Shown in pieces: positions 1-8,241 of a stretch of 13,089 bases of DNA. Position 1 is the first letter of the stretch, and each line of letters opens with the position of its first letter. The translations under genes were made by a program, and so were the position numbers. Origin of the DNA: Rhodospirillaceae bacterium (GTDB taxonomy: Bacteria > Pseudomonadota > Alphaproteobacteria > Rhodospirillales > Rhodospirillaceae); the NCBI GenBank assembly GCA_002691085.1, contig NZGX01000059.1:1-13089 (forward strand), given 5' to 3'. The notes beneath the pieces were generated by a model. The model was given only the letters and a program-made list of their open reading frames with translations. It did no database searches and was not told where the DNA came from.

Positions 1-761
1 TGTTTTTGAATATTTCTTTTATCAAGTGCGTCTTTATCAGAGTTATAATTTTGTGGTGAATACCCCACTCTCCAAAAAGATTTAGTCCTGAACATACTGA
101 ATGACCAGTCTTCAGACCAAAAATAATTAACACCATATAAATTATTTATAAATTTATGAAAGGGAAATGGCGAGTTAATGGATATGGAAGATGTCGGATA
201 TGTTTTTCCATCGAACTTTATGTCTAGGTGTTTCCTTACTATACTATTCGCACCATCTGCACCAATAAGCCATTTCCCAGAAAAAATAATATTATCTTCA
301 CCTCTCTTGGCATTAACAAGAACTTTTTTCTTATCTTCTTTGATACCGATCGCTTTAGTATTGTAAGAAATACTCTCAAAATTTTCTTTCAAAAGAATAT
401 TTGATGCAGTTTTTACTAGGTTGATTTGTTCACATTGTAGGCGATAAGGGTGGTTTGTATCTTTTGATAGAAGACTAAGATCAAAGACTGCTCTCTTATC
501 TGAATTAAAAAAACTAAATTGCCAATTCCTTGACTTTCTTCCATTCTCTATAAGTGTTTTTGAAATACCTAGCTCATCCAAGAGATCCAATGTTGGAGGA
601 TGGAATGTTGAAGCTCTTGGCTCAGCATAAGGTTTATCAGACATTTCAATTACAATTACAGAAATTCCTGATAATGTTAACTTTAGTGCGGTTATTAGTC
701 CAACCGGGCCGCCCCCGATTATTATAACATCTGCTTTTTTTTCTAAAAATGTGTTATTCAT
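1..761 (-). CDS. FAD-dependent aromatic-hydroxylase-type monooxygenase, C-terminus cut off by window edge
   Basis: The 253 visible residues are the N-terminal part of a class A flavoprotein monooxygenase (PHBH / phenol hydroxylase / MhpA-like), which uses NAD(P)H and O2 to hydroxylate a substrate, often aromatic. Seen: a Rossmann beta strand with the dinucleotide motif IIGGGPVGL (residues 14-22), an acidic residue closing beta 2 (IVIE, E39), the RASTFHPPTLDLLDELG block (49-65) typical of this family, YRLQCEQ (106-112), and the DG motif WLIGADGANSIVR (164-176) that contacts FAD and NAD(P)H. The second FAD motif (GDAAH) should lie beyond the window. The frame is open to base 1. Start is ATG at 761; no strong Shine-Dalgarno sequence precedes it. 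It is divergent from the fatty-acid synthase homologue across about 100 bases. The substrate cannot be told from sequence; UbiH-like ubiquinone hydroxylases are a less likely alternative. Confidence 0.88.
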   Translation of the reverse strand, partial: MNNTFLEKKADVIIIGGGPVGLITALKLTLSGISVIVIEMSDKPYAEPRASTFHPPTLDLLDELGISKTLIENGRKSRNWQFSFFNSDKRAVFDLSLLSKDTNHPYRLQCEQINLVKTASNILLKENFESISYNTKAIGIKEDKKKVLVNAKRGEDNIIFSGKWLIGADGANSIVRKHLDIKFDGKTYPTSSISINSPFPFHKFINNLYGVNYFWSEDWSFSMFRTKSFWRVGYSPQNYNSDKDALDKRNIQK

Positions 762-862
762 AAAGTTATATAATGAAAAAATAAAAACCAAATCTCTTTG
801 AATGATATATACTTTGGGGTCTTTTTAAAAGAGTTAGGTATGTATTTAAAGGAAAAATATTG
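762..862. promoter_or_regulatory. Divergent intergenic region between monooxygenase and Cfa homologue
   Basis: This stretch of about 100 AT-rich bases must hold the promoters of both diverging genes. Seen: AAAGGA at 848-853, a good Shine-Dalgarno sequence 9 bases before ATG 863. TATA-like stretches occur around 805-811 and 769-774, but no -35/-10 pair with proper spacing stands out on either strand, and no convincing operator palindrome is present. The short CTTTT/AAAAG inverted repeat at about 821-831 is too simple in composition to interpret. Confidence 0.4.
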
Positions 863-2050
863 ATGCTTTTTGCAAGATTTTTATCACCTCTGATGAAGAA
901 CGGTACCTTAATAATAATTAATTATGATGGTAAGGTTTATAATGTAGGTAATGGAGGAAGTCCAAAATTAACTGTAAAGTTTCATGACCCTAAATTAGGT
1001 AGAAATTTATTCTTAAATCCTGCTCTTTATGCCGGGGAGGCATACATGGATGGAACGCTGACTATAGAAGATGGTAGTCTTTTTGATTTGTTAGATTTGG
1101 TTATGAGTAATATCGGTAAAGTTCATGGGCATTGGGCCTCAAGGAGCTTAAGAATTTTTGAGAGATTTTCAGGGTTACTTAGAACGTATAATCCAGTATC
1201 GAGGGCAAAAAAAAATGTAGCCCATCATTATGATCTATCATCATCTCTTTATGAAAACTTTTTAGACCCTGATATGCAATACTCAATGGCTTATTATAAA
1301 AGTTCTGATGTTTCATTAACTGAAGCACAAGCTGATAAAATTAATCATATCGCGAGTAAATTATGTTTGTCTGAAGGTATGAATGTTTTAGATGTAGGAT
1401 GTGGGTGGGGGGGACTTGCTCTTGCATTAAATAAAAAATTTAAAGTTAATGTAACAGGCATAAGCCTCTCAAGAGAGCAGTTAAAGATTGCAAATAAAAG
1501 GGCAGAGGCGGCTGGGGTTCAAGACCAGGTTAGCTTTCTCTATGAAGATTATAGGAATATAAAAAAGAAATTTGACAGAATCGTATCAGTTGGAATGTTT
1601 GAACATGTGGGGTTGCCAAAGTATAACTCGTTCTTTAGGTGTATGCGTAAGGCTCTTAAAGATGACGGTATATTCTTACTACATACCATCGGTAGAGCAG
1701 ATGGGCCAGGTGCAACAGACTCTTGGACTCTAAAATATATTTTTCCAGGTGGTTATGCCCCAGGGTTATCTGAGATAATTCCCCATGCAGAGAGGCACAA
1801 TCTATTTATAAATGATGTTGAGGTCTTGAGACTTCATTACGCATACACTTTAAGAGATTGGCGTAAAAACTTTATGAAAAACTCCGAAATTATAAAAGAA
1901 ACTTATGATGAGAGATTTTGTAGAATGTGGGAGTTTTTTCTCGCAAGCGCTGAGTCAAGTTTTAGAAATGCCTGGCATGTTAATTTTCATATACAAATGA
2001 GTCCAAGTTTAGAAAGTATTCCATTAACAAGAGAGTACATGTATAAGTGA
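863..2050 (+). CDS. cfa: Cyclopropane-fatty-acyl-phospholipid synthase family SAM methyltransferase
   Basis: A homologue of Cfa/CmaS, which transfers a methylene group from S-adenosylmethionine to the double bond of unsaturated acyl chains in membrane phospholipids. The 395 residues compare with 382 in E. coli Cfa. Seen: an N-terminal lipid-binding-type domain (about 1-115), the family block HHYDLSSSLYENFLDPDMQY (121-140), SAM motif I VLDVGCGWGG (175-184), IVSVGMFEHVG (240-250) with the bicarbonate-site glutamate E247, LLHTIG (272-277) with H274 and I276, and a matching tyrosine Y326. The position equivalent to E. coli C139 is Met142 (YSMAYY instead of YSCAYW), so one bicarbonate-site residue differs. 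An in-frame TTG lies just before the ATG; ATG 863 is preferred because AAAGGA sits 9 bases upstream. The crotonase-like gene follows after 46 bases and may be cotranscribed. A related methyltransferase making methylated rather than cyclopropane fatty acids cannot be excluded. Confidence 0.9.
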   Translation: MLFARFLSPLMKNGTLIIINYDGKVYNVGNGGSPKLTVKFHDPKLGRNLFLNPALYAGEAYMDGTLTIEDGSLFDLLDLVMSNIGKVHGHWASRSLRIFERFSGLLRTYNPVSRAKKNVAHHYDLSSSLYENFLDPDMQYSMAYYKSSDVSLTEAQADKINHIASKLCLSEGMNVLDVGCGWGGLALALNKKFKVNVTGISLSREQLKIANKRAEAAGVQDQVSFLYEDYRNIKKKFDRIVSVGMFEHVGLPKYNSFFRCMRKALKDDGIFLLHTIGRADGPGATDSWTLKYIFPGGYAPGLSEIIPHAERHNLFINDVEVLRLHYAYTLRDWRKNFMKNSEIIKETYDERFCRMWEFFLASAESSFRNAWHVNFHIQMSPSLESIPLTREYMYK

Positions 2051-2096
2051 ATAAATATAAGATATTTATTGAAGTAATAATTAAAAAGTATGAGAC

Positions 2097-2873
2097 ATGA
2101 AAAGTGAAAGTATTTATATTGATCGTTCAAAAAAAGTTCCTGTACTAAAACTAAACCGACCGAATAAACGTAATGCACTAAATTTAGAAATGTGGGAGGC
2201 GTTTATTTCTCACTTAGAATATGCAAGTAAGGACGAGTCAATTAATGTTCTCGTTATAAGCGGTGAAGATAGTAACTTTTCAGCTGGTGCTGATATCGGA
2301 GAGATGAAGCAGGTTTTTTTGGATCAGGAAATTCCTTCAAAAATTGCTAGCGTCACGCGTTTGGCACAAAAAAAATTATATGAGTTTTGTAAGCCAACTA
2401 TTGCAATGATAAGAGGTTCCTGTGTTGGAGGAGGATGTGGGATAGCACTATGTTGTGATTTTCGCTTTGGTGATGAGACTATAAAAATGGGTATAACGCC
2501 AGGAAACATAGGGCTTGTTTATAGCCTTGCTGATACAAAGAGGTTAGTTCAAGCTGTTGGTATTTCATGCGCTAAAGATATACTTTTTACAGGGAGGCTT
2601 TTAGAATCTGATGAGTGCAAAGAAACTGGGTTAATAGATAGAGTTTTCCCTCAAAATAAGCTGGAGGAAAATGTATTTGATTATGTTGATAAGATTTCTA
2701 AAACTTCAACATATTCTCAACGCTCAAATAAGAAGATTCTAAATTTGATTTCAAATGGAATTTATGATGATAACGAGGAAACTCGTGAGATGTTTCTGAG
2801 AGCATTTGAGGGAGGTGATTTTAAAAAAGGACTTGATTCTTTCTTAAAGGGTAAGAAGCCTGATTTTTCTTAA
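2097..2873 (+). CDS. Crotonase-fold (enoyl-CoA hydratase/isomerase family) protein without the catalytic glutamate pair
   Basis: At 258 residues it has the normal length of a single-domain crotonase, a family that acts on acyl-CoA thioesters. Seen: LNRPNKRNALNLEMW (19-33), the first oxyanion-hole segment FSAGADIGEM (61-70), the second RGSCVGGGCGIALCCDFRF (106-124), and the C-terminal GGDFKKGLDSFLKGKKPDF (239-257). In hydratases the catalytic glutamates occupy the GGGCE and PE positions; here both are glycine (G115 in GGGCG, G136 in TPGNIGL). The acyl-CoA site and oxyanion hole look intact, so a CoA-ester reaction other than hydration (isomerisation, decarboxylation or thioester hydrolysis) is more plausible. 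From memory, a subgroup annotated only as enoyl-CoA hydratase/isomerase carries a similar ITPxxLGLVY segment. The start ATG has only a weak purine-rich leader. It lies 46 bases after the Cfa homologue, and its stop overlaps the stop of the converging TRAP gene. Fold is secure; function is not. Confidence 0.85.
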   Translation: MKSESIYIDRSKKVPVLKLNRPNKRNALNLEMWEAFISHLEYASKDESINVLVISGEDSNFSAGADIGEMKQVFLDQEIPSKIASVTRLAQKKLYEFCKPTIAMIRGSCVGGGCGIALCCDFRFGDETIKMGITPGNIGLVYSLADTKRLVQAVGISCAKDILFTGRLLESDECKETGLIDRVFPQNKLEENVFDYVDKISKTSTYSQRSNKKILNLISNGIYDDNEETREMFLRAFEGGDFKKGLDSFLKGKKPDFS

Positions 2874-3874
2874 TTTTTGTTCTCATAAAATGCTTTTTTT
2901 CCTTCCTGGACTAAATCCCAAATCAATGAGGAATCTCCTCCTATTTTCTCAATTAACTTTTTTGAAACACCAGAAGTTGATTTTTTCCACTCATCGCGCT
3001 GGTTTTGGCTAAGTTTATTAATTTTAAAACCCCATTTCTTATGTTCATTTAAAAAAATATTTATTTCTTCGCGAGTCCATTTTCTTGATAAGTCTTTATC
3101 AATATAGGATTTTTTTATAATACCTTGATTTTTTGCACTAAGGGAATCAAGCCACTTATCCCTTGCAACAATTATGGAAGTTGCAAAAGAATGGTTTGTC
3201 ATTAATAAGTTTGTAGCTTCACTCGAAATACCAGTTGGGGCGTACATTATTATTGCATTCTCACCAGATTCTATCAGCCCAGTTTGCAGGCCGGTTACAA
3301 TATCTGTAAAACCAAGAGGTATTGCATCAGCTTGAAGAGATTCAGCAAATAAACGTGATGACTCACTTGAGGCTATTCGAAAACGCTTACCCTGCATATC
3401 AACAGGAGACGAAATAGAATCTTTGCTATAGACTTGATTAAAACCTATTTCATCCCAAGATATAAAAAAAATATTCTTTTTTGATAGAAGATTTGAGTAA
3501 GCCTTGAACAAAAAGTTATCCATTATGAAGTCAGCTTCTTCATAATTATCAAATAAAAATGGAGCATATAGCATTGATAGTTCTGGAACGACTGTTGATC
3601 CAGCTAATCCTGACCAGTTAGCGACATGTATTCTTCCCCTTCTAATTCCACTGACGAGATTTTCTTCTGGTCCTAATTCTCCATAAATTAACATCTTGGT
3701 TTTTATTTCACCGTTTGAAAGTGTTTTTATATTTTTCTGAAATGTTAACCATTTTTCTTCACCTGCTGTATTTTTTACTCCTGTGCCCCCAACTGTGAAG
3801 CTCAGGCCATATGAATAAGAATTATTGATAAATAAAATTATAAAAATCGAGGCAAAGAATTTTACGAGTTTCAC
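2870..3874 (-). CDS. DctP-type TRAP transporter solute-binding protein (orphan, in an RND operon)
   Basis: A periplasmic substrate-binding protein of the TRAP DctP family, whose members usually bind organic acids and deliver them to a DctQ/DctM membrane pair. Seen, numbering from the GTG: a signal peptide (positive start, hydrophobic 6-17, likely cleavage near 21-22 after SYS), DMQGKRFRIAS (159-169) with R166 at the place of the conserved carboxylate-binding arginine, and LGFTDIVTGLQTGLIESGEN (187-206), the family hallmark. At 334 residues the length is normal. GTG 3874 is chosen because GGAG (3881-3884) lies 6 bases upstream; the longer TTG start at 3886 overlaps that Shine-Dalgarno sequence and would put MENT before the signal peptide. 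It follows the RND permease gene by 21 bases on the same strand, so it is likely its operon partner. No DctQ or DctM gene is in the window. The ligand is unknown. Confidence 0.9.
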   Translation of the reverse strand: MKLVKFFASIFIILFINNSYSYGLSFTVGGTGVKNTAGEEKWLTFQKNIKTLSNGEIKTKMLIYGELGPEENLVSGIRRGRIHVANWSGLAGSTVVPELSMLYAPFLFDNYEEADFIMDNFLFKAYSNLLSKKNIFFISWDEIGFNQVYSKDSISSPVDMQGKRFRIASSESSRLFAESLQADAIPLGFTDIVTGLQTGLIESGENAIIMYAPTGISSEATNLLMTNHSFATSIIVARDKWLDSLSAKNQGIIKKSYIDKDLSRKWTREEINIFLNEHKKWGFKINKLSQNQRDEWKKSTSGVSKKLIEKIGGDSSLIWDLVQEGKKAFYENKN

Positions 3875-3880
3875 TGTATT

Positions 3881-3884
3881 CTCC
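3881..3884 (-). promoter_or_regulatory. Shine-Dalgarno sequence that sets the GTG start of the TRAP binding protein
   Basis: On the minus strand this reads TTGGAGAATACAGTG: GGAG followed by 6 bases and then GTG (3874). It overlaps the alternative TTG start, which itself has no upstream Shine-Dalgarno sequence. Confidence 0.6.
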
Positions 3885-3895
3885 AAACTATAGCG

Positions 3896-6800
3896 CTAAT
3901 CTTTTACTCTTCCACTTTGAATACTCATTAGTGCAGGGACAAGTAAAATCTGAAGAGCTGTTCCAAATAAAACTCCAAACCCTATGCTACATGCTACAGG
4001 AACAAGGAATTGACCTTGAATACTTTTTTCAATGATCAGAGGAAACACTCCAAGAAATGTCGTAATGGCAGTTAAAAATATTGGTCTAAATCTTGACTTT
4101 GCACCGTCAATTATTGCCTGAATATGATTCTTACCATTTCGAATTTGTTCGTTAATAAAATCAATCATAACTAAAGATCCATTAACAATTATACCTGATA
4201 GTCCAACAATACCAAACATCCCAGGAAGAGTAAGATTAATTCCCATTATTAAATGTCCAATAATTGCCCCAATAGTAGCAAATGGAATGGCCGACATAAT
4301 AATCAGAGGTTGCATATAAGATCTAAAAGCAATCGCAAGCAGTGCATACATAACAAAAAGTGATGCAATAAAGTTTCTGCCTAATGCAGGTAACGCTTTG
4401 TTCTGCTCTCCTTGCTCTCCCCCAAATTCATATTTTGCAGTCGGAATCTCTTTAACAAGTCTTGGCATTATATCATTATTTAAAAGTATAGATATTTCAT
4501 CTCCAGTAACATTGATTGAGTCAACATCTGCTGTAATAGAAACTATTCGCCTATTGTTCTTTCTATTTATTGTCGAAGGACTTAGTCCCTCTTTGAGCTC
4601 TGCAACTGCCCCAAGAGGCACAAAGCCCTTATCGGGTATTCTTATTCTGTAATTTAGAAGATCATAAATAGAATCCCTCTCATTTTCTGGAAGACGGGTA
4701 TATACTCTGACTTCTTCTCTTCCTCTTTGTACACGCATTGCCTCTGATCCAAAAAATGCTGCGCGTAATTGAAAGGCAAGGTTTTCTAGTGTAATACCAT
4801 AGACACGCGCTTGAGGTTTTAAAGATAACTGAATCTCTCTTTTTCCTTCATCAAGATCATTTCTTACATCAAACACGCCTACTACTTCTTTAAGCTCGCC
4901 CTCTACAAATTGAATAGCTTTAATGAGCTCATCATCAGAATTGGCGGATAGTTCTAACTGAACAGGTTCTCCTAAATTAAATAGTTGAGATGAGAAATAT
5001 AGCCTGTTTATTCCTTGAGGAATTTCAGCTGAATTTCTCCACCTATTTTGAAAATCTGTAGCAGAGAAACTCCTGTTTTGAGGCTTTACAAGCTCGAGAA
5101 CTACAGAGGCCTTATTTCCATCTGGAAGTACAGTAAATCCTCCAAAGGGTGGTGATGCAAAATCTTGACTGCCAATAAGTAAATAGCTTGCTTTTATAAA
5201 ATCTTTGTCTGATTTAAATTCTTTTTTGAATTTATCTTCTACTGCTATTCCGTATTTTAGCATTTTTTCTGCTATTTGGGCAGTTTGTTCAAGTGGAGTT
5301 CCAGGTTCCATCTCAAGCGTTGCTGTAACATATTTACCTTCTACGACTGGAAAAAATTGTATTTTCAAATATCCAAATGCAACTATAGAGTAGGCAACAA
5401 CGATCATTGCAAAAGAGGATGATATGATGATCCAAGGTTTTTTTGTTACATAAATTAAAGCCAGGTTTAATCTTCCATTAACAAATTTATCTAATTGATA
5501 TGAAATCCATTGTTGTTTTCCTTCAACAAACTTTATTAATGAATTTTTTTTACTCTTAAGATTAAAGTTATGTCGAGAAAGATGATGGGGGAGTATTAAA
5601 GTCACTTCAATAAAAGAAAGTATGAGAATTATAATAACAACAATAGGCATCTGACCAAGAAATTTACCAGATTCTCCTGGAACAAAAATGAGAGGAGAAA
5701 AAGCTACAATAGTTGTTGATATAGCAAAAAAGACAGGCACTGCAACTCTCTGAGCTCCCTGAATAGATGCTTCAATGGGAGAGAGACCTTTGGTGTTTGA
5801 GGTATATATATTTTCTCCTATTACAATTGCATCATCCACAACAATACCGATGGCAAGAATAAATCCAAAAAGTGATATCTGATTAATAGTGTATCCAGAA
5901 ATATTCATTACTGTAACAGCTGCAATAAATACTACAAAAATACCAAGAGAGGTCCAAAATGCGAGTCTTATGTCTAAGAATAAGGTTAAAGTAATTATTA
6001 CCATGATCAAACCAATGGAGCCATTAAAGATAAGAAGACTCAATCTGCTTTCTAATTCTTCAGCATCATCTCTCCATACAATTGCTTGAGTTCCCTGCGG
6101 AAGCTTGGGTCGCAGTTCGTTCTCTAAATAATCTTGTACTGTATCAACTATGGATAAAACTTGTTCATTACCAATTCTATAGACTTTAACAAACGCCGCA
6201 GGTTTTCCATTAAATAAACTAATAAGATCCTGGTCCCTGAAGCTATCCCTAACATTTGCAATATCTTTCAGTTTTACCTGAGCACCATTTCTTCCTGTTA
6301 ATATAACTATTTCATCAAAATCACTTTTGTTATAATTTCTTCCAAGAGTCCTAAGAACAATATCCTCATTTTTACTCCCAATTTCACCCGCAGGAAGGTC
6401 AAGACTTTCCTGTTTAATTATACTTGCAAGTTTTGGGAGGGTAATATTATTCTCCTTTAATGAATTATTATCAATCTCGATAGAGATTTCATAATCCCTA
6501 ACTGAACCAACCTCAACTAAAGAAATATTATTTTTTGAACTGAGGTCATTTTTCACCTCGTATGCAAGTTCCTTGAGAAGTCGTTCTGAAATATCTCCAG
6601 CAATTGCAATTTCTATAACTCTTTTTCTGGTTGATAAAATTTTAACTTCTGGTTTTTCTGCTCCTTCCGGGAAAGTTGTAATCCTATCAATTTCTGCTTT
6701 TATTTCATCAAGTTTAACAGATACGTTTTGACCAAGCGCTAGTTCAATTGTTACAATTCCAAGATTTTCTATTGCCGTAGATCTGATAGTTGATATGCCA

Positions 6801-7027
6801 TCAATACCTTCAATTTGTTCTTCAATTCTCAAAAGGATAGATTCCTCAATTTCATCGGGGGATGCGCCTAAATATTCGATTCTTACACTCAAGGTCTCTA
6901 GAGTTATTTCTGGGAAAACCTCAACTGGTATCGAATAAAAACTTAAAATACCAGTTAGAAACATGAAACCCATTAATAGGTTTGGTGCAACTCCATGTCT
7001 GGCCATCCATTCAATTGCAGAGTTCAT
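3896..7027 (-). CDS. RND-superfamily efflux permease (HAE/AcrB-type)
   Basis: The inner-membrane, proton-driven pump of a tripartite efflux system. At 1043 residues it matches AcrB (1049). Seen: N-terminal TM1 (about 15-35) followed by VEVFPEI (35-41), the porter-domain segment YLGASPDEIEE (52-62), a cluster of membrane helices at about 330-480 with the proton-relay aspartates in GIVVDDAIVIGENIY (394-408; D398, D399), a second periplasmic domain, and a C-terminal helix cluster (about 865-1035) with PGMFGIVGLSGIIVNGSL. AcrB has an essential lysine (K940) at the position of N949 here; as I recall, RND subfamilies with a VNxSL motif share this change. The ATG start overlaps the adaptor stop in ATGA, implying translational coupling. 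The TRAP binding protein follows after 21 bases. No outer-membrane channel gene is nearby, so a TolC-like partner would be encoded elsewhere. The substrate is unknown; drugs, bile-like compounds and lipids are all possible. Confidence 0.93.
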   Translation of the reverse strand: MNSAIEWMARHGVAPNLLMGFMFLTGILSFYSIPVEVFPEITLETLSVRIEYLGASPDEIEESILLRIEEQIEGIDGISTIRSTAIENLGIVTIELALGQNVSVKLDEIKAEIDRITTFPEGAEKPEVKILSTRKRVIEIAIAGDISERLLKELAYEVKNDLSSKNNISLVEVGSVRDYEISIEIDNNSLKENNITLPKLASIIKQESLDLPAGEIGSKNEDIVLRTLGRNYNKSDFDEIVILTGRNGAQVKLKDIANVRDSFRDQDLISLFNGKPAAFVKVYRIGNEQVLSIVDTVQDYLENELRPKLPQGTQAIVWRDDAEELESRLSLLIFNGSIGLIMVIITLTLFLDIRLAFWTSLGIFVVFIAAVTVMNISGYTINQISLFGFILAIGIVVDDAIVIGENIYTSNTKGLSPIEASIQGAQRVAVPVFFAISTTIVAFSPLIFVPGESGKFLGQMPIVVIIILILSFIEVTLILPHHLSRHNFNLKSKKNSLIKFVEGKQQWISYQLDKFVNGRLNLALIYVTKKPWIIISSSFAMIVVAYSIVAFGYLKIQFFPVVEGKYVTATLEMEPGTPLEQTAQIAEKMLKYGIAVEDKFKKEFKSDKDFIKASYLLIGSQDFASPPFGGFTVLPDGNKASVVLELVKPQNRSFSATDFQNRWRNSAEIPQGINRLYFSSQLFNLGEPVQLELSANSDDELIKAIQFVEGELKEVVGVFDVRNDLDEGKREIQLSLKPQARVYGITLENLAFQLRAAFFGSEAMRVQRGREEVRVYTRLPENERDSIYDLLNYRIRIPDKGFVPLGAVAELKEGLSPSTINRKNNRRIVSITADVDSINVTGDEISILLNNDIMPRLVKEIPTAKYEFGGEQGEQNKALPALGRNFIASLFVMYALLAIAFRSYMQPLIIMSAIPFATIGAIIGHLIMGINLTLPGMFGIVGLSGIIVNGSLVMIDFINEQIRNGKNHIQAIIDGAKSRFRPIFLTAITTFLGVFPLIIEKSIQGQFLVPVACSIGFGVLFGTALQILLVPALMSIQSGRVKD

Positions 7028-8241
7028 TGCGCGAGGTCTTTTTCAGGAATAATTTTTACATCCATACCATCGAATACAGATTTTAACTTATTTACAACAA
7101 GGGTTATTTTCTCATTTTCAATAGCTGAAGTTACAGCTATGAATTTATCAAGTTCTTGGATTATATTGACATTAATGATTTTAATTTTATTTTTTGAGTC
7201 AATAATCCAAAGCTTACTATTATCTCTTAAAGCTTTAAGAGGAACTAATGCATGGGGAATTTTTATTCCTTCTATCTCGACCCTGGAGTAAACCCCTGGA
7301 AGAAGGCTTGGGGGTTCTATAAATGTCTTTCCATTATAATTATTAATTAATTTACCTGGTAATGTTGGATTAGGAATATTAATAATGACATCAATGGTTT
7401 TTGTTTCTGGGTCAACTCCGGCTTCAACTCTGTCAAGATAGCCTGGCCACTGATATAGATCACCTCTGTATGGGATTATTACCCTAGTATTTATTTGTTT
7501 TCCAATCTTCTTATCCCATAACCCCGGTATTAGTGAAGCATCATAATCAGACAAAGCAACAACAATTTCAAAGAATTCTTCCGCATATATTTCTGCAACA
7601 TTTGCTCCTTTTTGGACAACTGCTCCTTCATCAATTTGTTCTCTTAAAACTCTTCCATTAAATGGAGCTATAATTTCAGTATATTCTAAATCAAGTTTTC
7701 GAGAAGCGCTTAGAGCTTTTGCACTTTCAATCTGGGCTTTTAGCTTATCCCTTCGGCTTTCAGTTTCTTGTCGCTTCATTTCTGAAGCTGTTCCACTTTT
7801 TGAAAGTTTATTATCTCTAACCAGCTGTTTTTCAACAAACTTTAATTCGGCATTTAAGGCACTTTCTTGAGAAAGTGCTTGATTTAAAGCGGCTTCATAA
7901 GGTCGAGGATCAATTGTGATTAACACTGAGCCCTTAGCAAAAACTCCCCCAGTGACCATACTCTCATGCATTTTTATAATCTTTCCGGAGACTTGAGTAG
8001 TGATACTGATTTTAGTTTTTGGGTATACAGGTCCGGTACCAACTACAGGTATGGGTTTTTTAGTAAAATATATATCTTTAACAATAGCGTTAGGTATTTG
8101 AGGTTTAGTAGGAATTTTTTTTGGTTCTGGAGAAAAAACATAAAGAAAAAAGGAAAATAAAAATCCAAAGAATACGATGATTATGGGCTTATTCTTAAAA
8201 TTTTTATAGTTTATATTTTTAATTCGTTCTTTAAAATCCAT
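7024..8241 (-). CDS. RND efflux periplasmic adaptor subunit (HlyD/MFP family)
   Basis: The membrane-fusion protein that links the RND permease to an outer-membrane channel. Seen in the 405 residues: a short basic cytoplasmic N-terminus, one membrane anchor (about 19-36; no lipobox cysteine), the first half of the lipoyl/barrel-sandwich domain ITTQVSGKIIKMHESMV (80-96) to LITIDPRPYEAAL (107-119), a charged alpha-helical coiled-coil hairpin (about 118-185), the second half TEIIAPFNGRVLREQIDEG (188-206), and then beta-barrel and membrane-proximal strands ending near DGMDVKIIPE. ATG 8241 is preferred because AGGA (8251-8254) lies 9 bases upstream; a longer frame from TTG 8274 has no Shine-Dalgarno sequence and would reach towards the operator. 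The gene ends in an ATGA overlap with the permease start. Expression should be controlled by the divergent TetR-family protein through the palindrome at 8281-8300. Confidence 0.92.
   Translation of the reverse strand: MDFKERIKNINYKNFKNKPIIIVFFGFLFSFFLYVFSPEPKKIPTKPQIPNAIVKDIYFTKKPIPVVGTGPVYPKTKISITTQVSGKIIKMHESMVTGGVFAKGSVLITIDPRPYEAALNQALSQESALNAELKFVEKQLVRDNKLSKSGTASEMKRQETESRRDKLKAQIESAKALSASRKLDLEYTEIIAPFNGRVLREQIDEGAVVQKGANVAEIYAEEFFEIVVALSDYDASLIPGLWDKKIGKQINTRVIIPYRGDLYQWPGYLDRVEAGVDPETKTIDVIINIPNPTLPGKLINNYNGKTFIEPPSLLPGVYSRVEIEGIKIPHALVPLKALRDNSKLWIIDSKNKIKIINVNIIQELDKFIAVTSAIENEKITLVVNKLKSVFDGMDVKIIPEKDLAQ

Noticed and set aside
178..366. Plus-strand open frame of 62 codons at the left edge
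   Set aside because: Antisense to the flavin monooxygenase, which has clear FAD motifs on the minus strand across the same bases.
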